DNA from: Phytopseudomonas seleniipraecipitans
GTDB taxonomy: Bacteria; Pseudomonadota; Gammaproteobacteria; Pseudomonadales; Pseudomonadaceae
NCBI RefSeq assembly: GCF_900102335.1
Contig: NZ_FNBM01000005.1
Location: 62,001 to 126,000, forward strand
Reading direction: 5' to 3'
DNA length: 64,000 bases
How positions within the stretch are numbered: the first letter of the stretch is position 1; each line of letters starts with the position of its first letter. Below the pieces are notes generated by a model. It did no database searches. It was not told the origin of the DNA and saw only the letters and a list, made by a program, of their open reading frames with translations. Position numbers and translations under genes: made by a program. Positions 18,752 through 27,335 of this stretch are shown piece after piece.

Positions 18752-19408
18752 ATGGATGACTTCGGTGTTCGCTTCGCACTTTACTGGCCCGCTCTGCTCG
18801 ACGGCGCGCTCACCACCTTGTGGCTGTGCCTGGCCGGGATGCTGCTGGGCTTCGCTCTCGGCGTGCTGATCTATCTGCTGGGCAGCAGTCACAGCCGAGG
18901 TTGCGTCGCGTTCGCCAGGGTCTACGTGAGCTTCTTCCGTGGCACGCCGATGCTGGCGCAGTTGCTGCTGCTCTTCTATTTGCCCGCCGGGCTGGGCATG
19001 GACGTGCCGGCGCTGGTCGCTGCCGGTCTGGCATTGGCCCTGAATACTGCGGCCTACCAGTCGCAGATTCTGCGCAGCGGTTTTGCTGCTATCCCGGCAG
19101 GGCAACTGGAGGCCGCTGCGGTGTTCAGCATCGGTCGCTGGCGCACGCTGCTGCATATCCAGTTGCCGCAAGTGGTACGCCTGACCCTGCCGGCGCTGAT
19201 TTCCGAGTTGATCGATGTGATCAAGGTGTCGGCGGTGGTCTCGGTTATCTCCATCACCGACCTGATGCGGGTCAGCCAGCAACTGGTTTCGCAGACTTAC
19301 CGTCCGCTGGAGGTCTATCTCGTCGCCGCACTGTTCTACCTGGCGTTGACCAGCCTGTTGGCGCTGCTCGGGCGCCAGCTGGAGCGTCGCTGGCAGGCGC
19401 GCAGCTGA
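18752..19408 (+). CDS. Amino-acid ABC transporter permease 1
   Basis: A 218-residue inner-membrane permease of the HisM/GlnP type with about five helices. FFRGTPMLAQLLLLFYLPAG and QSQILRSGFAAIPAGQLEAAAVFSIGR (the EAA loop that contacts the ATPase) identify it. The start at 18752 lies 11 bases after the binding-protein stop; the longer frame overlaps that gene. Its stop overlaps the start of the second permease (TGATG), so they are translated together and probably form a heterodimer. Confidence 0.9.
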   Translation: MDDFGVRFALYWPALLDGALTTLWLCLAGMLLGFALGVLIYLLGSSHSRGCVAFARVYVSFFRGTPMLAQLLLLFYLPAGLGMDVPALVAAGLALALNTAAYQSQILRSGFAAIPAGQLEAAAVFSIGRWRTLLHIQLPQVVRLTLPALISELIDVIKVSAVVSVISITDLMRVSQQLVSQTYRPLEVYLVAALFYLALTSLLALLGRQLERRWQARS

Positions 19409-20055
19409 TGGAGAACTGGATGAATTACCTTCCCGATTTCGGTCAGGCGCTGCTGGTCACCCTGGGCATCAGTTTTTCCGGCGCGGCGCTGGGCCTGCTT
19501 CTGGGCTTTGCCCTCAATGCCCTGCGCCTGGCGGTACCTGGCTTCATTGGCCTGTATCGGTTGTATGTCTGGCTGGTGCGTGGCACGCCGTTCCTCGCGC
19601 AACTGCTGCTGATCTATTTCGGTCTGCCGGTGCTTGGCCTGACCCTGGACGCCATCGAGGCGAGCATTCTCGCCCTGTGCCTCTACAGCGCCGCCTATTT
19701 TGCCGAGCTGCTGCGCTCGGCCTGGGCCAGTGTGCCGATCGGCCAGCTGGAGGCCGCGCGGGTGCATGGCCTGAACGGCATCCAGACCTTCTGGCACATC
19801 CAGGCGCCCCAGGCGCTGGCGTTCGCGCTGCCGTTGCTGGGCAACCAGGTGATCCTGACGATCAAGGAAAGCGCGGTGACATCGATCATCACCGTGCCGG
19901 AGCTGACCATGACCGCCGGGCAGATCGTCTCCAACACCTTTTCCTATGTCGTGCCCTACGTGCTGCTGGTGCTCTCGTACTGGCTGCTGACGCTGCTGGT
20001 CGGTTTCGCCGCCGCTGCGCTCGGCCGTCGCGCAACGCGCTACCTGCGAGGATGA
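19408..20055 (+). CDS. Amino-acid ABC transporter permease 2
   Basis: The second permease of the heterodimer, 215 residues. It shares the pattern of permease 1 (LVRGTPFLAQLLLIYFGLPVLG, and AELLRSAWASVPIGQLEAARVHGLNG as the EAA loop). ITIKESAVTSIITVPELTMTAGQIV near the C-terminus is typical. The ATG at 19408 overlaps the previous stop; an ATG at 19420 is an alternative. The ATPase gene begins five bases after its stop. Confidence 0.9.
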   Translation: MENWMNYLPDFGQALLVTLGISFSGAALGLLLGFALNALRLAVPGFIGLYRLYVWLVRGTPFLAQLLLIYFGLPVLGLTLDAIEASILALCLYSAAYFAELLRSAWASVPIGQLEAARVHGLNGIQTFWHIQAPQALAFALPLLGNQVILTIKESAVTSIITVPELTMTAGQIVSNTFSYVVPYVLLVLSYWLLTLLVGFAAAALGRRATRYLRG

Positions 20056-20059
20056 CCCA

Positions 20060-20866
20060 ATGAGCAATCTTCCCCTTCTTGAACTGCGCGGCGTGGGCAA
20101 GTCCTACGGTGCCAATACCGTGTTGCAGGGTTTCGACCTGAGTGTGCGAGCCGGCGAGATCGTCTCGCTGATCGGCCCCTCCGGCTCCGGCAAGACCACT
20201 GCCCTGCGCTGCATGAATTTCCTCGAAGCCTATGACCAGGGCGAGGTGTGGATCGATGGCCAGCTGCTCGGCTACAGCGGCCCTGGGCGGCGCCCAGCCG
20301 ACCAGGACAGCGCCGCCAGCATCGCCGAGGTACGTCGACCGCTGGCCATGGTGTTTCAGCAATTCAATCTGTGGCCGCACATGACTGTGCTGGAGAACGT
20401 CATGGCGCCTCTACTATTGGGCAAACGCCTGAACCGAACCGAGGCTCGCGCGCTGGCCGAGGCGGCGCTGCAGCGGGTTGGCCTGGCAGCCAAGATTGGC
20501 GCTTACCCGGCACGATTGTCCGGTGGGCAGCAACAGCGCGTCGGTATCGCCCGGGCGCTGGCGGTGAAACCACGTTTGATGCTGCTCGACGAGCCGACGT
20601 CGGCGCTCGACCCGGAACTGGTAGAAGAAGTGCTGCAGGTGATTCGCAGCCTGGCCAGCGACGGCATGACCATGGTCATGGTGACCCACGAGATGAGTTT
20701 CGCCGCACAGATATCCAGCCAAGTGGTGTTCATGGAGGCCGGGCAGATCGTCGAAACCGGTGCGCCGGCGACGATGTTCCAGGCGCCCGCCACCGACCGC
20801 CTGCGACAATTCCTCAAACCCTGGTTCAACCGCAGCCTGACGCCACGCCAGGAGGTGTGCCAATGA
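20060..20866 (+). CDS. Amino-acid ABC transporter ATP-binding protein
   Basis: The cytoplasmic ATPase of the transporter, 268 residues. Walker A is GPSGSGKT, the Q-loop is MVFQQFNLWPHM, the signature is LSGGQQQR, Walker B is LMLLDEPTSALDP and the switch histidine is in VMVTHEMSF. It is of the GlnQ/HisP type, with a longer insert (GYSGPGRRPADQDSAASIAEVR) between Walker A and the Q-loop that resembles the HisP/OccP branch. It overlaps the following hydrolase gene by 4 bases, so transport and catabolism are coupled. Confidence 0.93.
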   Translation: MSNLPLLELRGVGKSYGANTVLQGFDLSVRAGEIVSLIGPSGSGKTTALRCMNFLEAYDQGEVWIDGQLLGYSGPGRRPADQDSAASIAEVRRPLAMVFQQFNLWPHMTVLENVMAPLLLGKRLNRTEARALAEAALQRVGLAAKIGAYPARLSGGQQQRVGIARALAVKPRLMLLDEPTSALDPELVEEVLQVIRSLASDGMTMVMVTHEMSFAAQISSQVVFMEAGQIVETGAPATMFQAPATDRLRQFLKPWFNRSLTPRQEVCQ

Positions 20867-22095
20867 ATGCCGAGCGGGTGATGGCGGGGGTGCGTGCCGA
20901 GCGTCTGCATGGCCTGCTCGACACCCTGGCCGGTTTCGGCGCGCTGCCGGGCGGCGGGATGAATCGTCAGGCGCTTTCTGCAGAGGATTTCGATGCACGT
21001 GCCTGGCTGATCGGCGAGGCGCAGCGTATCGGTTGCCGTGTGTGGACGGATGCCTGCGCCAACCTGTTCATACGCCGCGACGGCTTGGAGGATCTGCCGC
21101 CGGTGATGACCGGCAGCCACATCGATACCCAGCCCAGCGGTGGTCATCTGGATGGCTGTTACGGTGTGATGGCCGGCCTGGAATGCCTGCTGGCGCTGCA
21201 CGATCAGGGCCTGCGCACGCGCCGGCCAATTGAGCTGGTGGTGTGGACGAACGAGGAGGGCAGTCGTTTCAGCCCCGGCGCCATGGGCTCCAGCGCCTTC
21301 GTCGAACCCACCCGCATGGCTGCCTATCGAGACAGCCTGGATGCTTCGGGCGTCAGTGTCGGTGAGGCGCTGGACGAGCATGGCCGCCGTTTCGCCGGGC
21401 TACCGCTGCGCGAACAGATCGCTGCGCATGCCTTCGTCGAATTGCACATCGAACAGGGGCCGGTGCTGGAGCGCGCGGGTGTGCCGCTCGGCGTGGTCTC
21501 CGGCATTCAGGGCGTGCGCTGGTATCAGGTGCGCTGCCGCGGTGCTTCCGCCCATGCCGGCACCACGCCGATGGACATGCGCCAGGACGCGCTGCTGCTG
21601 GCTGCCGGCTGCCTGCCAGCCATCGACACTCTGGCCGAACGCCTGGCGGGCGCCGACAAACGCCTGACCTTCGGGCGCTGGCACGTGCTGCCCAATTCGA
21701 TCAATACGGTGGCCGGGGAGGTGACCTTCAGCATCGATTTCCGGCATGCCGACAGTGCCGTGCTGAACGCTTTCGATACGGCGCTGGCCGATTGCCTGCC
21801 CGCGCAGGCCGAGCTGCAGATGCTCTTCAGTCATCCACCAGTGGCGTTCGATGCAGCTATTGTCGATGTGCTCCAGCAGGCAGTCGAGGCCACTGGCGAA
21901 GCCTCCCTGAGCCTGCGCTCGGGCGCCTTCCACGACGCCATGTACCTGGCGACGCATTGCCCGACCGGCATGCTGTTCGTGCCAAGCCGCGACGGCATCA
22001 GCCACAACCCTCTGGAATACACCGAACCTTCCCAGCTCGAAGCCGGCGCCCGTGCGCTGGCCTGGAGCCTCGTCCAACTGGCTGAACAAGCCTGA
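20863..22095 (+). CDS. M20-type Zn amidohydrolase (N-carbamoyl-L-amino-acid hydrolase / allantoate amidohydrolase family)
   Basis: Hydrolyses an N-carbamoyl or ureido group, releasing CO2 and ammonia from compounds such as N-carbamoyl amino acids, ureidoglycine-type acids or allantoate. The 410 residues match the family length. Metal ligands are visible: SHIDTQ (H86, D88), GHLDGCYG (D97) and NEEGSRF (E131/E132). HIEQGPVLE and the dimer-domain histidine region SAHAGTTPMDMR are also present, and the C-terminal motif LFVPSRDGISHNPLEYT supplies the last histidine. No signal peptide, so it acts in the cytoplasm on what the upstream transporter imports. The precise substrate cannot be told from sequence. 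Confidence 0.9.
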   Translation: MNAERVMAGVRAERLHGLLDTLAGFGALPGGGMNRQALSAEDFDARAWLIGEAQRIGCRVWTDACANLFIRRDGLEDLPPVMTGSHIDTQPSGGHLDGCYGVMAGLECLLALHDQGLRTRRPIELVVWTNEEGSRFSPGAMGSSAFVEPTRMAAYRDSLDASGVSVGEALDEHGRRFAGLPLREQIAAHAFVELHIEQGPVLERAGVPLGVVSGIQGVRWYQVRCRGASAHAGTTPMDMRQDALLLAAGCLPAIDTLAERLAGADKRLTFGRWHVLPNSINTVAGEVTFSIDFRHADSAVLNAFDTALADCLPAQAELQMLFSHPPVAFDAAIVDVLQQAVEATGEASLSLRSGAFHDAMYLATHCPTGMLFVPSRDGISHNPLEYTEPSQLEAGARALAWSLVQLAEQA

Positions 22096-22122
22096 CCTGT
22101 CCTTGCCCAACTAGGAGCGACC

Positions 22123-22833
22123 ATGAGCCATTCGAACCACGCCCACGATTACCCAGCCTGCTGCCAGCCTGACAACGGCGCGTCGCTGGGCCTCAACGCC
22201 ACCCTCAACGAGCCACTGTCGGCCGACGGCACGCCGGAACTCGGCAAGACCTACACCGTGCCGGCACGCTGCGGCCGTGCCGTGCGCCTTAAGGCGGGTG
22301 AGGTCATCAAGATCATCAACACCCACGGCACCCAGGTGTGCGACACCTGGCTGTTCAATGCTGAAGACCTGAGCGAATTCCTCTCCATGGAGCATGCTCG
22401 CGCACACATCGACCGAATCATTCCCAAGGCGGGTGACGAGCTGTTCAGCAACCGCCGCCGTACCATCGGTACCTTGCTGACCGACACTTCACCGGGCGTG
22501 CACGACACCCTGATCGCGGCCTGCGATCTGCATCGCTACACCAACCTCGGTGTCGAGGGTTACCACGACAGCTGCGCCGACAACATGCGTCTGGCCCTGC
22601 AGGCCATCGGTCTGCGTGCCCGCGAAGTGCCGCAGCCGTTCAACCTGTGGATGAACATCCCGGTCAAGCCGGACTACAGCATCGAGTGGCTGCCACCGGT
22701 CTCCAAGGCAGGCGACTACGTGGAAATCCAGGCGGCCATGGATTGCGTGGTGGTGATGTCGGCCTGCCCACAGGACATCGTGCCGATCAACGACCTGAAT
22801 CCGGTGGAAGTGCACTTCTCGGTTAGTCTCTGA
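22123..22833 (+). CDS. DUF1989 protein (urea-carboxylase-associated / carboxyguanidine-deiminase-like)
   Basis: A 236-residue DUF1989 protein. This family includes the urea-carboxylase-associated proteins now known as carboxyguanidine deiminase subunits (CgdA/CgdB). Visible family blocks: GKTYTVPARCGRAVRLKAGEVIKIIN, THGTQVCDTWLFN, EHARAHIDRIIPKAGDELFSN, and the C-terminal MSACPQDIVPINDLNP. The cysteine in CDTW and the one in ACPQD are likely metal or catalytic ligands. Here a single copy lies 27 bases after the M20 hydrolase gene, with no urea carboxylase or allophanate hydrolase nearby. It probably removes an imino or amino group from the same substrate class, but this is inference. Confidence 0.85.
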   Translation: MSHSNHAHDYPACCQPDNGASLGLNATLNEPLSADGTPELGKTYTVPARCGRAVRLKAGEVIKIINTHGTQVCDTWLFNAEDLSEFLSMEHARAHIDRIIPKAGDELFSNRRRTIGTLLTDTSPGVHDTLIAACDLHRYTNLGVEGYHDSCADNMRLALQAIGLRAREVPQPFNLWMNIPVKPDYSIEWLPPVSKAGDYVEIQAAMDCVVVMSACPQDIVPINDLNPVEVHFSVSL

Positions 22834-22976
22834 GGTCGCCCTGGACACAAGCGCTGGTTTGGTTGGTGTCAGGGGATTAATTACCCGTGTGCCTTCGGCG
22901 ATACTGTGCGGCCAGCGGGAGAATTCGCTGCCGCACATGTGCCTTCAATACGGGTTATCCATTCATCGAGAAACGC

Positions 22977-23585
22977 ATGCTCAAACCTAGCCATACACCG
23001 CCGTCGAAGGCTAATCACACCGATGGCCTGCCAAGTCTGGGAGTGCGTCTGCGCCATGCCCGCAAGGTCGCCGGCCTTACCCTCAAGCAGGTGGCTACCG
23101 TTGCCGGGTGTTCGGAAAGCCTGATTTCCAAACTGGAAAACGACGCCGCTTCTCCGTCGCTGGCCATGCTCCACCGTTTGGCAGGCGCCTTGGGCAGCAA
23201 CGTATCCACTCTGACGTCCGAGGAGTGGGTATCCGATGAGCCGGTGCTGCGCGCGGGTGAGCGCCCGGTGAAGCGCTTCGTCAAACGCAACAAGGACGGC
23301 GACATCGGCCTGGAGCGCATCACCCACCTGCAAAAGGGCGGGCTGCTGCAGGGCAATATCCATATCGTCGCGCCCGGCGTGGCCAGCGATGGCCTGATCG
23401 AGCATCCCGGCGAAGAAATGGGCTATGTGCTCGAGGGCAGCATCGAGCTGACCATCGGTGATCAGTGCTACAGCCTGGCGACAGGAGATGCCTTTCACTT
23501 CCCCAGCAACCTACCCCACGGTTATCGCAACAGCGGCTCTACCGAGGCGCGCATTCTCTGGGTCAATACACCTGTGACGTTCTAA
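22977..23585 (+). CDS. XRE-family regulator with C-terminal cupin
   Basis: A 202-residue repressor-type regulator. Residues about 20-80 form an XRE HTH (LGVRLRHARKVAGLTLKQVATVAGCSESLISKLENDAASPSLAMLHRLAGAL). Residues about 125-200 form a cupin sensor (HPGEEMGYVLEGSIELTIGD and the closing GDAFHFPSNLPHGYRN motif). The start at 22977 is the family-like one with GAGAAA upstream. Such proteins often control transport and catabolism of amino acids, polyamines or nitrogen compounds near their genes. The perfect palindrome at 17845-17865 is a good candidate operator. Confidence 0.9.
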   Translation: MLKPSHTPPSKANHTDGLPSLGVRLRHARKVAGLTLKQVATVAGCSESLISKLENDAASPSLAMLHRLAGALGSNVSTLTSEEWVSDEPVLRAGERPVKRFVKRNKDGDIGLERITHLQKGGLLQGNIHIVAPGVASDGLIEHPGEEMGYVLEGSIELTIGDQCYSLATGDAFHFPSNLPHGYRNSGSTEARILWVNTPVTF

Positions 23586-23670
23586 TGTGATTCATTCGAC
23601 TGGACTGCGCCGTTCGATGCCGGATAATCCTCGCCCTTGATGTGATGTTTACGCACAGGTCGGAGGCGGG

Positions 23671-24339
23671 ATGAAAACAGGATGGTTGTGGCTGTTCCCA
23701 GGTATTGGGGCGCTCCTGCTGGTGATCGCCATCGGCATTCAAATCGCTCGCATCAGCGCTGAGGCGAGGATGACTCTGATCGAGGGTTCGATCGTCGATC
23801 TCGAGGACGGCTGCCCGACGGTATCGTTCATGACCCTGGACGGCACCCTTGGCGAGTATTACAGCAGCACCTGCAGCACGCCGCCGTCCTTCGATATCGG
23901 TGAGCGGGTTGCACTCTATTACGACCCGCAAAGCCCTGAGCGGGCGCACATCGACAGCTTCGGCCAGAACTGGCTGGGTAGCCTGATCGTCGGTGGCATT
24001 GGCAGCGTATTTCTGGCGATCGGTCTGCTTTTCGTGCTGCCGCCGCTGTTCGCCAAGCGCCGCGCCGCTGAGTTGCGGGTCAGCGGCACAGCGGTGCAGG
24101 CCGAAGTGGTGGATGTCGAGCTCAATGGCTCACTGAGCATCAACGGCCGCAACCCATACCGCATCGTCGCCCAGTGGCTGAACCCGCAGACCAACAAGCT
24201 GCATGTGTTTCGCAGTGAAAACCTGTGGTTCGATCCAGGCCCCTACATCAACGAGTCGCTGGTCACCGTAATGATCGACCCGAGCAACCCCAAGCGCTAC
24301 AGCATGGACACCCGTTTTCTGCCCGAGTTGGTGGACTGA
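23671..24339 (+). CDS. DUF3592 membrane protein
   Basis: A 222-residue protein with two membrane segments: an N-terminal one ([20 protein letters not shown]) and a central one ([22 protein letters not shown]). The loop between them (about residues 35-105) and the C-terminal part ([15 protein letters not shown]..., [35 protein letters not shown]) have the DUF3592 pattern twice. The function is unknown. The stop is one base before the trpI start, so trpI may be transcribed and translated with it. Confidence 0.8.
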   Translation: MKTGWLWLFPGIGALLLVIAIGIQIARISAEARMTLIEGSIVDLEDGCPTVSFMTLDGTLGEYYSSTCSTPPSFDIGERVALYYDPQSPERAHIDSFGQNWLGSLIVGGIGSVFLAIGLLFVLPPLFAKRRAAELRVSGTAVQAEVVDVELNGSLSINGRNPYRIVAQWLNPQTNKLHVFRSENLWFDPGPYINESLVTVMIDPSNPKRYSMDTRFLPELVD

Positions 24340-24340
24340 G

Positions 24341-25234
24341 ATGGCCCAGGAGCTGCCCTCCCTGAATGCCCTGCATGCCTTCGAAGCAGCAGCACGGCTC
24401 GGCAGCGTAAGCCGTGCTGCGGTCGAACTGCATGTCACCCACGGCGCGGTGAGCCGGCAGATCCGCACCCTGGAAGAGCAGCTCGGGGTGGCGCTGTTCG
24501 TCAAGGACGGGCGCGGACTCAAACTGACCGAAGTCGGCATGCGCTTGCGTGATGTCAGCGGCGAGACGTTCACCCGGCTGCGTCAGGTGTGTGGTGAGAT
24601 CCGCCAGCGGGAAGTCGACACACCCTTCGTGCTCGGTTGTCCCGGCAGCCTGCTGGCGCGCTGGTTCATTCCGCGACTGGATCGGCTCAACCAGGCCTTG
24701 CCCGAGCTGCGGCTGCAACTGTCCACCAGCCAGGGCGAACTGGATCCGCGCAGCCCTCAGGTGGACGCCACCCTGCTTTACGCCGAGCCGCCCTGGCCTG
24801 CGGACATGCAGGTCTTCGAGTTGGCGCGCGAATCCATCGGCCCCGTGGTGAGCCCAAGGCATGTGCGGTTTGCCGAATTGCGTGAGGCCGCGCCAGGCGC
24901 TTTGCTGCGCGAGGCCCTGCTGCACACCACCTCGCGACCGCAAGCCTGGCCGCAGTGGGCTGCAGCCATGGGGCTGGAACCGACGCAGATGCGTTTGGGC
25001 CAGGGCTTCGAGCACCTCTATTACCTGCTCGAAGCGGCGTCAGCGGGGCTTGGCGTGGCCATCGCACCCCTGCAACTGGTGGCCGATGACCTCGCGGCAG
25101 GGCGGCTGGCCGCGCCCTGGGGCTTCGTCGAAACCGAAGCGCAGCTGGCGCTTTGGGTGCCGGAGCGGCGCAGCGGCCGGCGCGCCGAGCAGCTCGCTCA
25201 ATGGTTGAGAACCGAGTTGCAGCAAGCGAATTGA
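24341..25234 (+). CDS. trpI: LysR-family activator of trpBA, TrpI
   Basis: A 297-residue LysR regulator. The N-terminal winged HTH is [20 protein letters not shown] followed by [20 protein letters not shown]. Blocks such as [49 protein letters not shown] and [20 protein letters not shown] closely match what I remember of P. aeruginosa TrpI, which binds indole-glycerol phosphate and activates trpBA. In P. aeruginosa and P. putida trpI is next to and divergent from trpB; here the two are separated by about 6.8 kb, with trpI still pointing away from trpB. Its own promoter cannot be the shared trpB promoter; it probably depends on the DUF3592 gene upstream. Confidence 0.88.
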   Translation: MAQELPSLNALHAFEAAARLGSVSRAAVELHVTHGAVSRQIRTLEEQLGVALFVKDGRGLKLTEVGMRLRDVSGETFTRLRQVCGEIRQREVDTPFVLGCPGSLLARWFIPRLDRLNQALPELRLQLSTSQGELDPRSPQVDATLLYAEPPWPADMQVFELARESIGPVVSPRHVRFAELREAAPGALLREALLHTTSRPQAWPQWAAAMGLEPTQMRLGQGFEHLYYLLEAASAGLGVAIAPLQLVADDLAAGRLAAPWGFVETEAQLALWVPERRSGRRAEQLAQWLRTELQQAN

Positions 25235-25330
25235 GTGGCTTGCAGGCGAGAACCTTCCCCGCTGTGCGCCGGTCATAGCATCGGCCCCGCGGCATGTTCA
25301 GGGCCATCATCGACCAAGAGGGATGTACCC

Positions 25331-25831
25331 ATGAACAAGATGCTGACGGCGGCTTGCCTGCTGAGCGCTATGGTGGCGAGTGCGGCTGCTCTGGCCGAGC
25401 CGCTGAATATCGAGGGGATCGGCCTGTCGCGCGACGTGTCCTGCAAAGGCCAGGACGTGAACATCACCGGCAATGCCAACGTCATTCACCTGACCGGTGA
25501 ATGTGGCGCCGTGCTGGTCTACGGTTCCGAGCACAAGGTGACGCTGGAAACGGCCAGGTCGTTGACCGTATCGGGCGCCGAGATCGAGGTCGTTGCCGAG
25601 CATGTGAATGCCTTGAACGTCGATACCAGCGACAACCAGGTTCGCACGGCGGTCATCGCAGGCGAGCAACCGGCAGTGGTCACGGTAGAAGGGGCTGAGC
25701 ATGAACTGGATCTGCAGTTCGATGGCGAGGCCAAGCTGAGCGTTATCGGGGTCAGTCAGTTGGTGCGCTGGAGCGGCGATGAGCCTGAGGTGCAGTTGGG
25801 AGGCATCGACAACAAGGTCGAGCGCAAGTAA
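25331..25831 (+). CDS. Secreted DUF3060 domain protein
   Basis: A 166-residue exported protein. It has a signal peptide (MLTAACLLSAMVASAAALAE) and a body of short beta repeats: CKGQDVNITGNANVIHLTGEC, VLVYGSEHKVTLE, SLTVSGAEIEVVAEHVNALNV and VTVEGAEHELDLQF. This is the DUF3060 pattern, which probably forms a small beta-solenoid; the cysteine pair around CKG and GEC may be a disulfide. The start at 25331 follows AGAGGG. The function is unknown. A hairpin follows its stop. Confidence 0.8.
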   Translation: MNKMLTAACLLSAMVASAAALAEPLNIEGIGLSRDVSCKGQDVNITGNANVIHLTGECGAVLVYGSEHKVTLETARSLTVSGAEIEVVAEHVNALNVDTSDNQVRTAVIAGEQPAVVTVEGAEHELDLQFDGEAKLSVIGVSQLVRWSGDEPEVQLGGIDNKVERK

Positions 25832-25841
25832 GTGAAGCGGG

Positions 25842-25866
25842 CGCCCCGCCGGTCAGCAGCGGGGCG
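25842..25866. terminator. Terminator between the DUF3060 gene and gloA
   Basis: CGCCCCGC (25842-25849) and GCGGGGCG (25859-25866) form an 8-bp GC stem between two convergent genes; a short T-run (GTTTT) follows a few bases later on the plus strand. Confidence 0.6.
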
Positions 25867-25875
25867 ACGCGTTTT

Positions 25876-26403
25876 CTAGTCCACGTCGGTGAACTGGATG
25901 ATTTCTACCCAGTAGCCGTCCGGGTCTTTGATGAAGGCGATGTTGCTCATGCGTCCATCGGTCAGGCGCTTCTGGAAGGTCACGCCGAGGTCTTCGAAAC
26001 GCTGGCAGGCTGCCTTGATGTCCGGTACCGCCACGCACAGGTGACCGAAGCCGCGCGGGTCGCTGTTGCCGCTGTGGTAGGAAAATTCTGGGTCCTTCTC
26101 GGTGCCGTGGTTGTGGGTCAGCTCCAGCACGCCGGGAATGGATTTGCGCCATTGGTGGCGAGCCTTCGGGTCAGCCGGGATCTGCGACTTGTCGGCAATC
26201 AGCGCCACGAAGTACAGGCTGAACTCGGCCTCCGGGAAGTCCTTTTTCTCGAGCAGGGTGAAACCCAGCACGCGGGTGTAGAAATCCAGCGACTTTTCTA
26301 GGTCCTTCACGCGGATCATGGTGTGGTTGTAGACGAAATCCGCCGTGGCCACGTCCGGCTTGCCGGTTACGCCGGGCAGGGTGTTGAGTTCATCGAGGGT
26401 CAT
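25876..26403 (-). CDS. gloA: Lactoylglutathione lyase (glyoxalase I)
   Basis: Converts the hemithioacetal of methylglyoxal and glutathione to S-lactoylglutathione, the main cytoplasmic route of methylglyoxal detoxification. 175 residues, the length of the longer, plant/animal-like GlxI. The signature is present: FVYNHTMIRVKDLEKSLDFYTRVLGFTLL and PGVLELTHNHGTE, GFGHLCVAVPDI with the histidine ligand, and DPDGYWVEIIQF with the catalytic glutamate. The start at 26401-26403 has GGAGAT before it; an ATG 12 bases upstream lacks one. Confidence 0.95.
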   Translation of the reverse strand: MTLDELNTLPGVTGKPDVATADFVYNHTMIRVKDLEKSLDFYTRVLGFTLLEKKDFPEAEFSLYFVALIADKSQIPADPKARHQWRKSIPGVLELTHNHGTEKDPEFSYHSGNSDPRGFGHLCVAVPDIKAACQRFEDLGVTFQKRLTDGRMSNIAFIKDPDGYWVEIIQFTDVD

Positions 26404-26545
26404 GGGGATCTCCATCAGGCGGTGATTGGGCGAGTCGAAAAGTCTGTATGTGTGTAGATGGCTTCGACATACGCGTTTTTCAAGGTGGGCGGTTTGGTGT
26501 GACGTCTCAAGGCGTAGGCCGCCGGTCGTATGTCTAGGAAGGTGT

Positions 26546-26612
26546 GGAGCGAAGCGATACCTGTCGCACTATGTGCTACGGAATTGGGTGGTGGGTATCG
26601 TCGCTTCGCTCC
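26546..26612. repeat. Inverted GAGCGAAGCGA repeat
   Basis: GGAGCGAAGCGA (26546-26557) and TCGCTTCGCTCC (26601-26612) are perfect 12-base inverted copies around a 43-base spacer. A third copy of the core lies at 27231-27241 within GGGTCGAGCGAAGCGACACC. Both are in non-coding DNA around the phosphodiesterase gene, so this looks like a dispersed extragenic repeat. Confidence 0.55.
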
Positions 26613-26651
26613 TCGACCTACGCGGCCCGTGCACCGCCCCGCAATCGCAAT

Positions 26652-26681
26652 GGTGGACAAAAAGAGCGTTGTCCACCCTAC
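26652..26681. repeat. Hairpin repeat related to 1238-1302
   Basis: GGTGGACAA (26652-26660) and TTGTCCACC (26669-26677) form a 9-bp stem ending in CTAC. The TCCACCCTAC end is identical to the right edge of the repeat at 1293-1302. Together with the adjacent inverted repeat, it fills the 296-base gap upstream of gloA, where I see no gene. Confidence 0.5.
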
Positions 26682-26699
26682 GTTCGCTTCCGGCGTGCA

Positions 26700-27158
26700 T
26701 CAAACCTCCAGCGTGATCAGCTCGAACCGCGCCACGTCATCTTCGATGTGTAGCAGCCCTACACTGATCGGCAGCTTGAAGCGTCGCGGGCCGGCGCTGC
26801 CTGGGTTGAGGTACAGCACGCCGTCGCGTTCCTCATGCAGCGGTTTGTGCGAATGGCCGGCGATCACCACGTCGATGCCTTCGGCCTTGGGGTCGATGGC
26901 CAACTGCTTTAGATCGTGCAGCACATACAGGCTGACTGCGCCGAAGCGTAGCGTCAGCCGTTCGACAATCCCATCCGCCCAGGCGTCGCCGTCGTTGTTG
27001 CCGCGCACCACCGAGAGCGGCGCGATGCGCTCCAGCACGGCGAGGATCTGCGGCCCGCCAATATCGCCGGCGTGGATCAGCTGGTCGACGCCCTGCAGCG
27101 CCGCCAGTGCCTGGGGTCGCAGCAGGCCGTGGGTGTCGGCGATCAGGCCAATCTTCAT
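26700..27158 (-). CDS. YfcE/MJ0936-type metallophosphoesterase
   Basis: A 152-residue calcineurin-like phosphodiesterase. Metal-binding motifs are in order: MKIGLIADTHGLL (D-x-H), LIHAGDIGG (GD), VVRGNNDG (GNND), VIAGHSHKPL (GHSH) and YLNPGSAGPRR. The start at 27156-27158 follows AGGAGAG. Family members hydrolyse phosphodiesters in vitro; the physiological substrate is unknown. It is a single-gene unit, with extragenic repeats on both sides. Confidence 0.9.
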   Translation of the reverse strand: MKIGLIADTHGLLRPQALAALQGVDQLIHAGDIGGPQILAVLERIAPLSVVRGNNDGDAWADGIVERLTLRFGAVSLYVLHDLKQLAIDPKAEGIDVVIAGHSHKPLHEERDGVLYLNPGSAGPRRFKLPISVGLLHIEDDVARFELITLEV

Positions 27159-27290
27159 GGGCTCTCCTGTGTGTCTTGTTAGGAGCCAGCGTGCTGGCGA
27201 TCCGTTCCGTTCAAACATGTAGCCAGGGTCGAGCGAAGCGACACCCGGGACACGATGGCTAAGCACCGCTGCCGAACATCGCCAAAAACA

Positions 27291-27317
27291 GAAAACCCGG
27301 CGCAGGGCCGGGTTTTC
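27291..27317 (-). terminator. Terminator of ilvD
   Basis: GAAAACCCGGC (27291-27301) and GCCGGGTTTTC (27307-27317) form a perfect 11-bp stem with loop GCAGG, 19 bases beyond the ilvD stop. Confidence 0.85.
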
Positions 27318-27335
27318 ATGTGTCGCGCTACGGGA

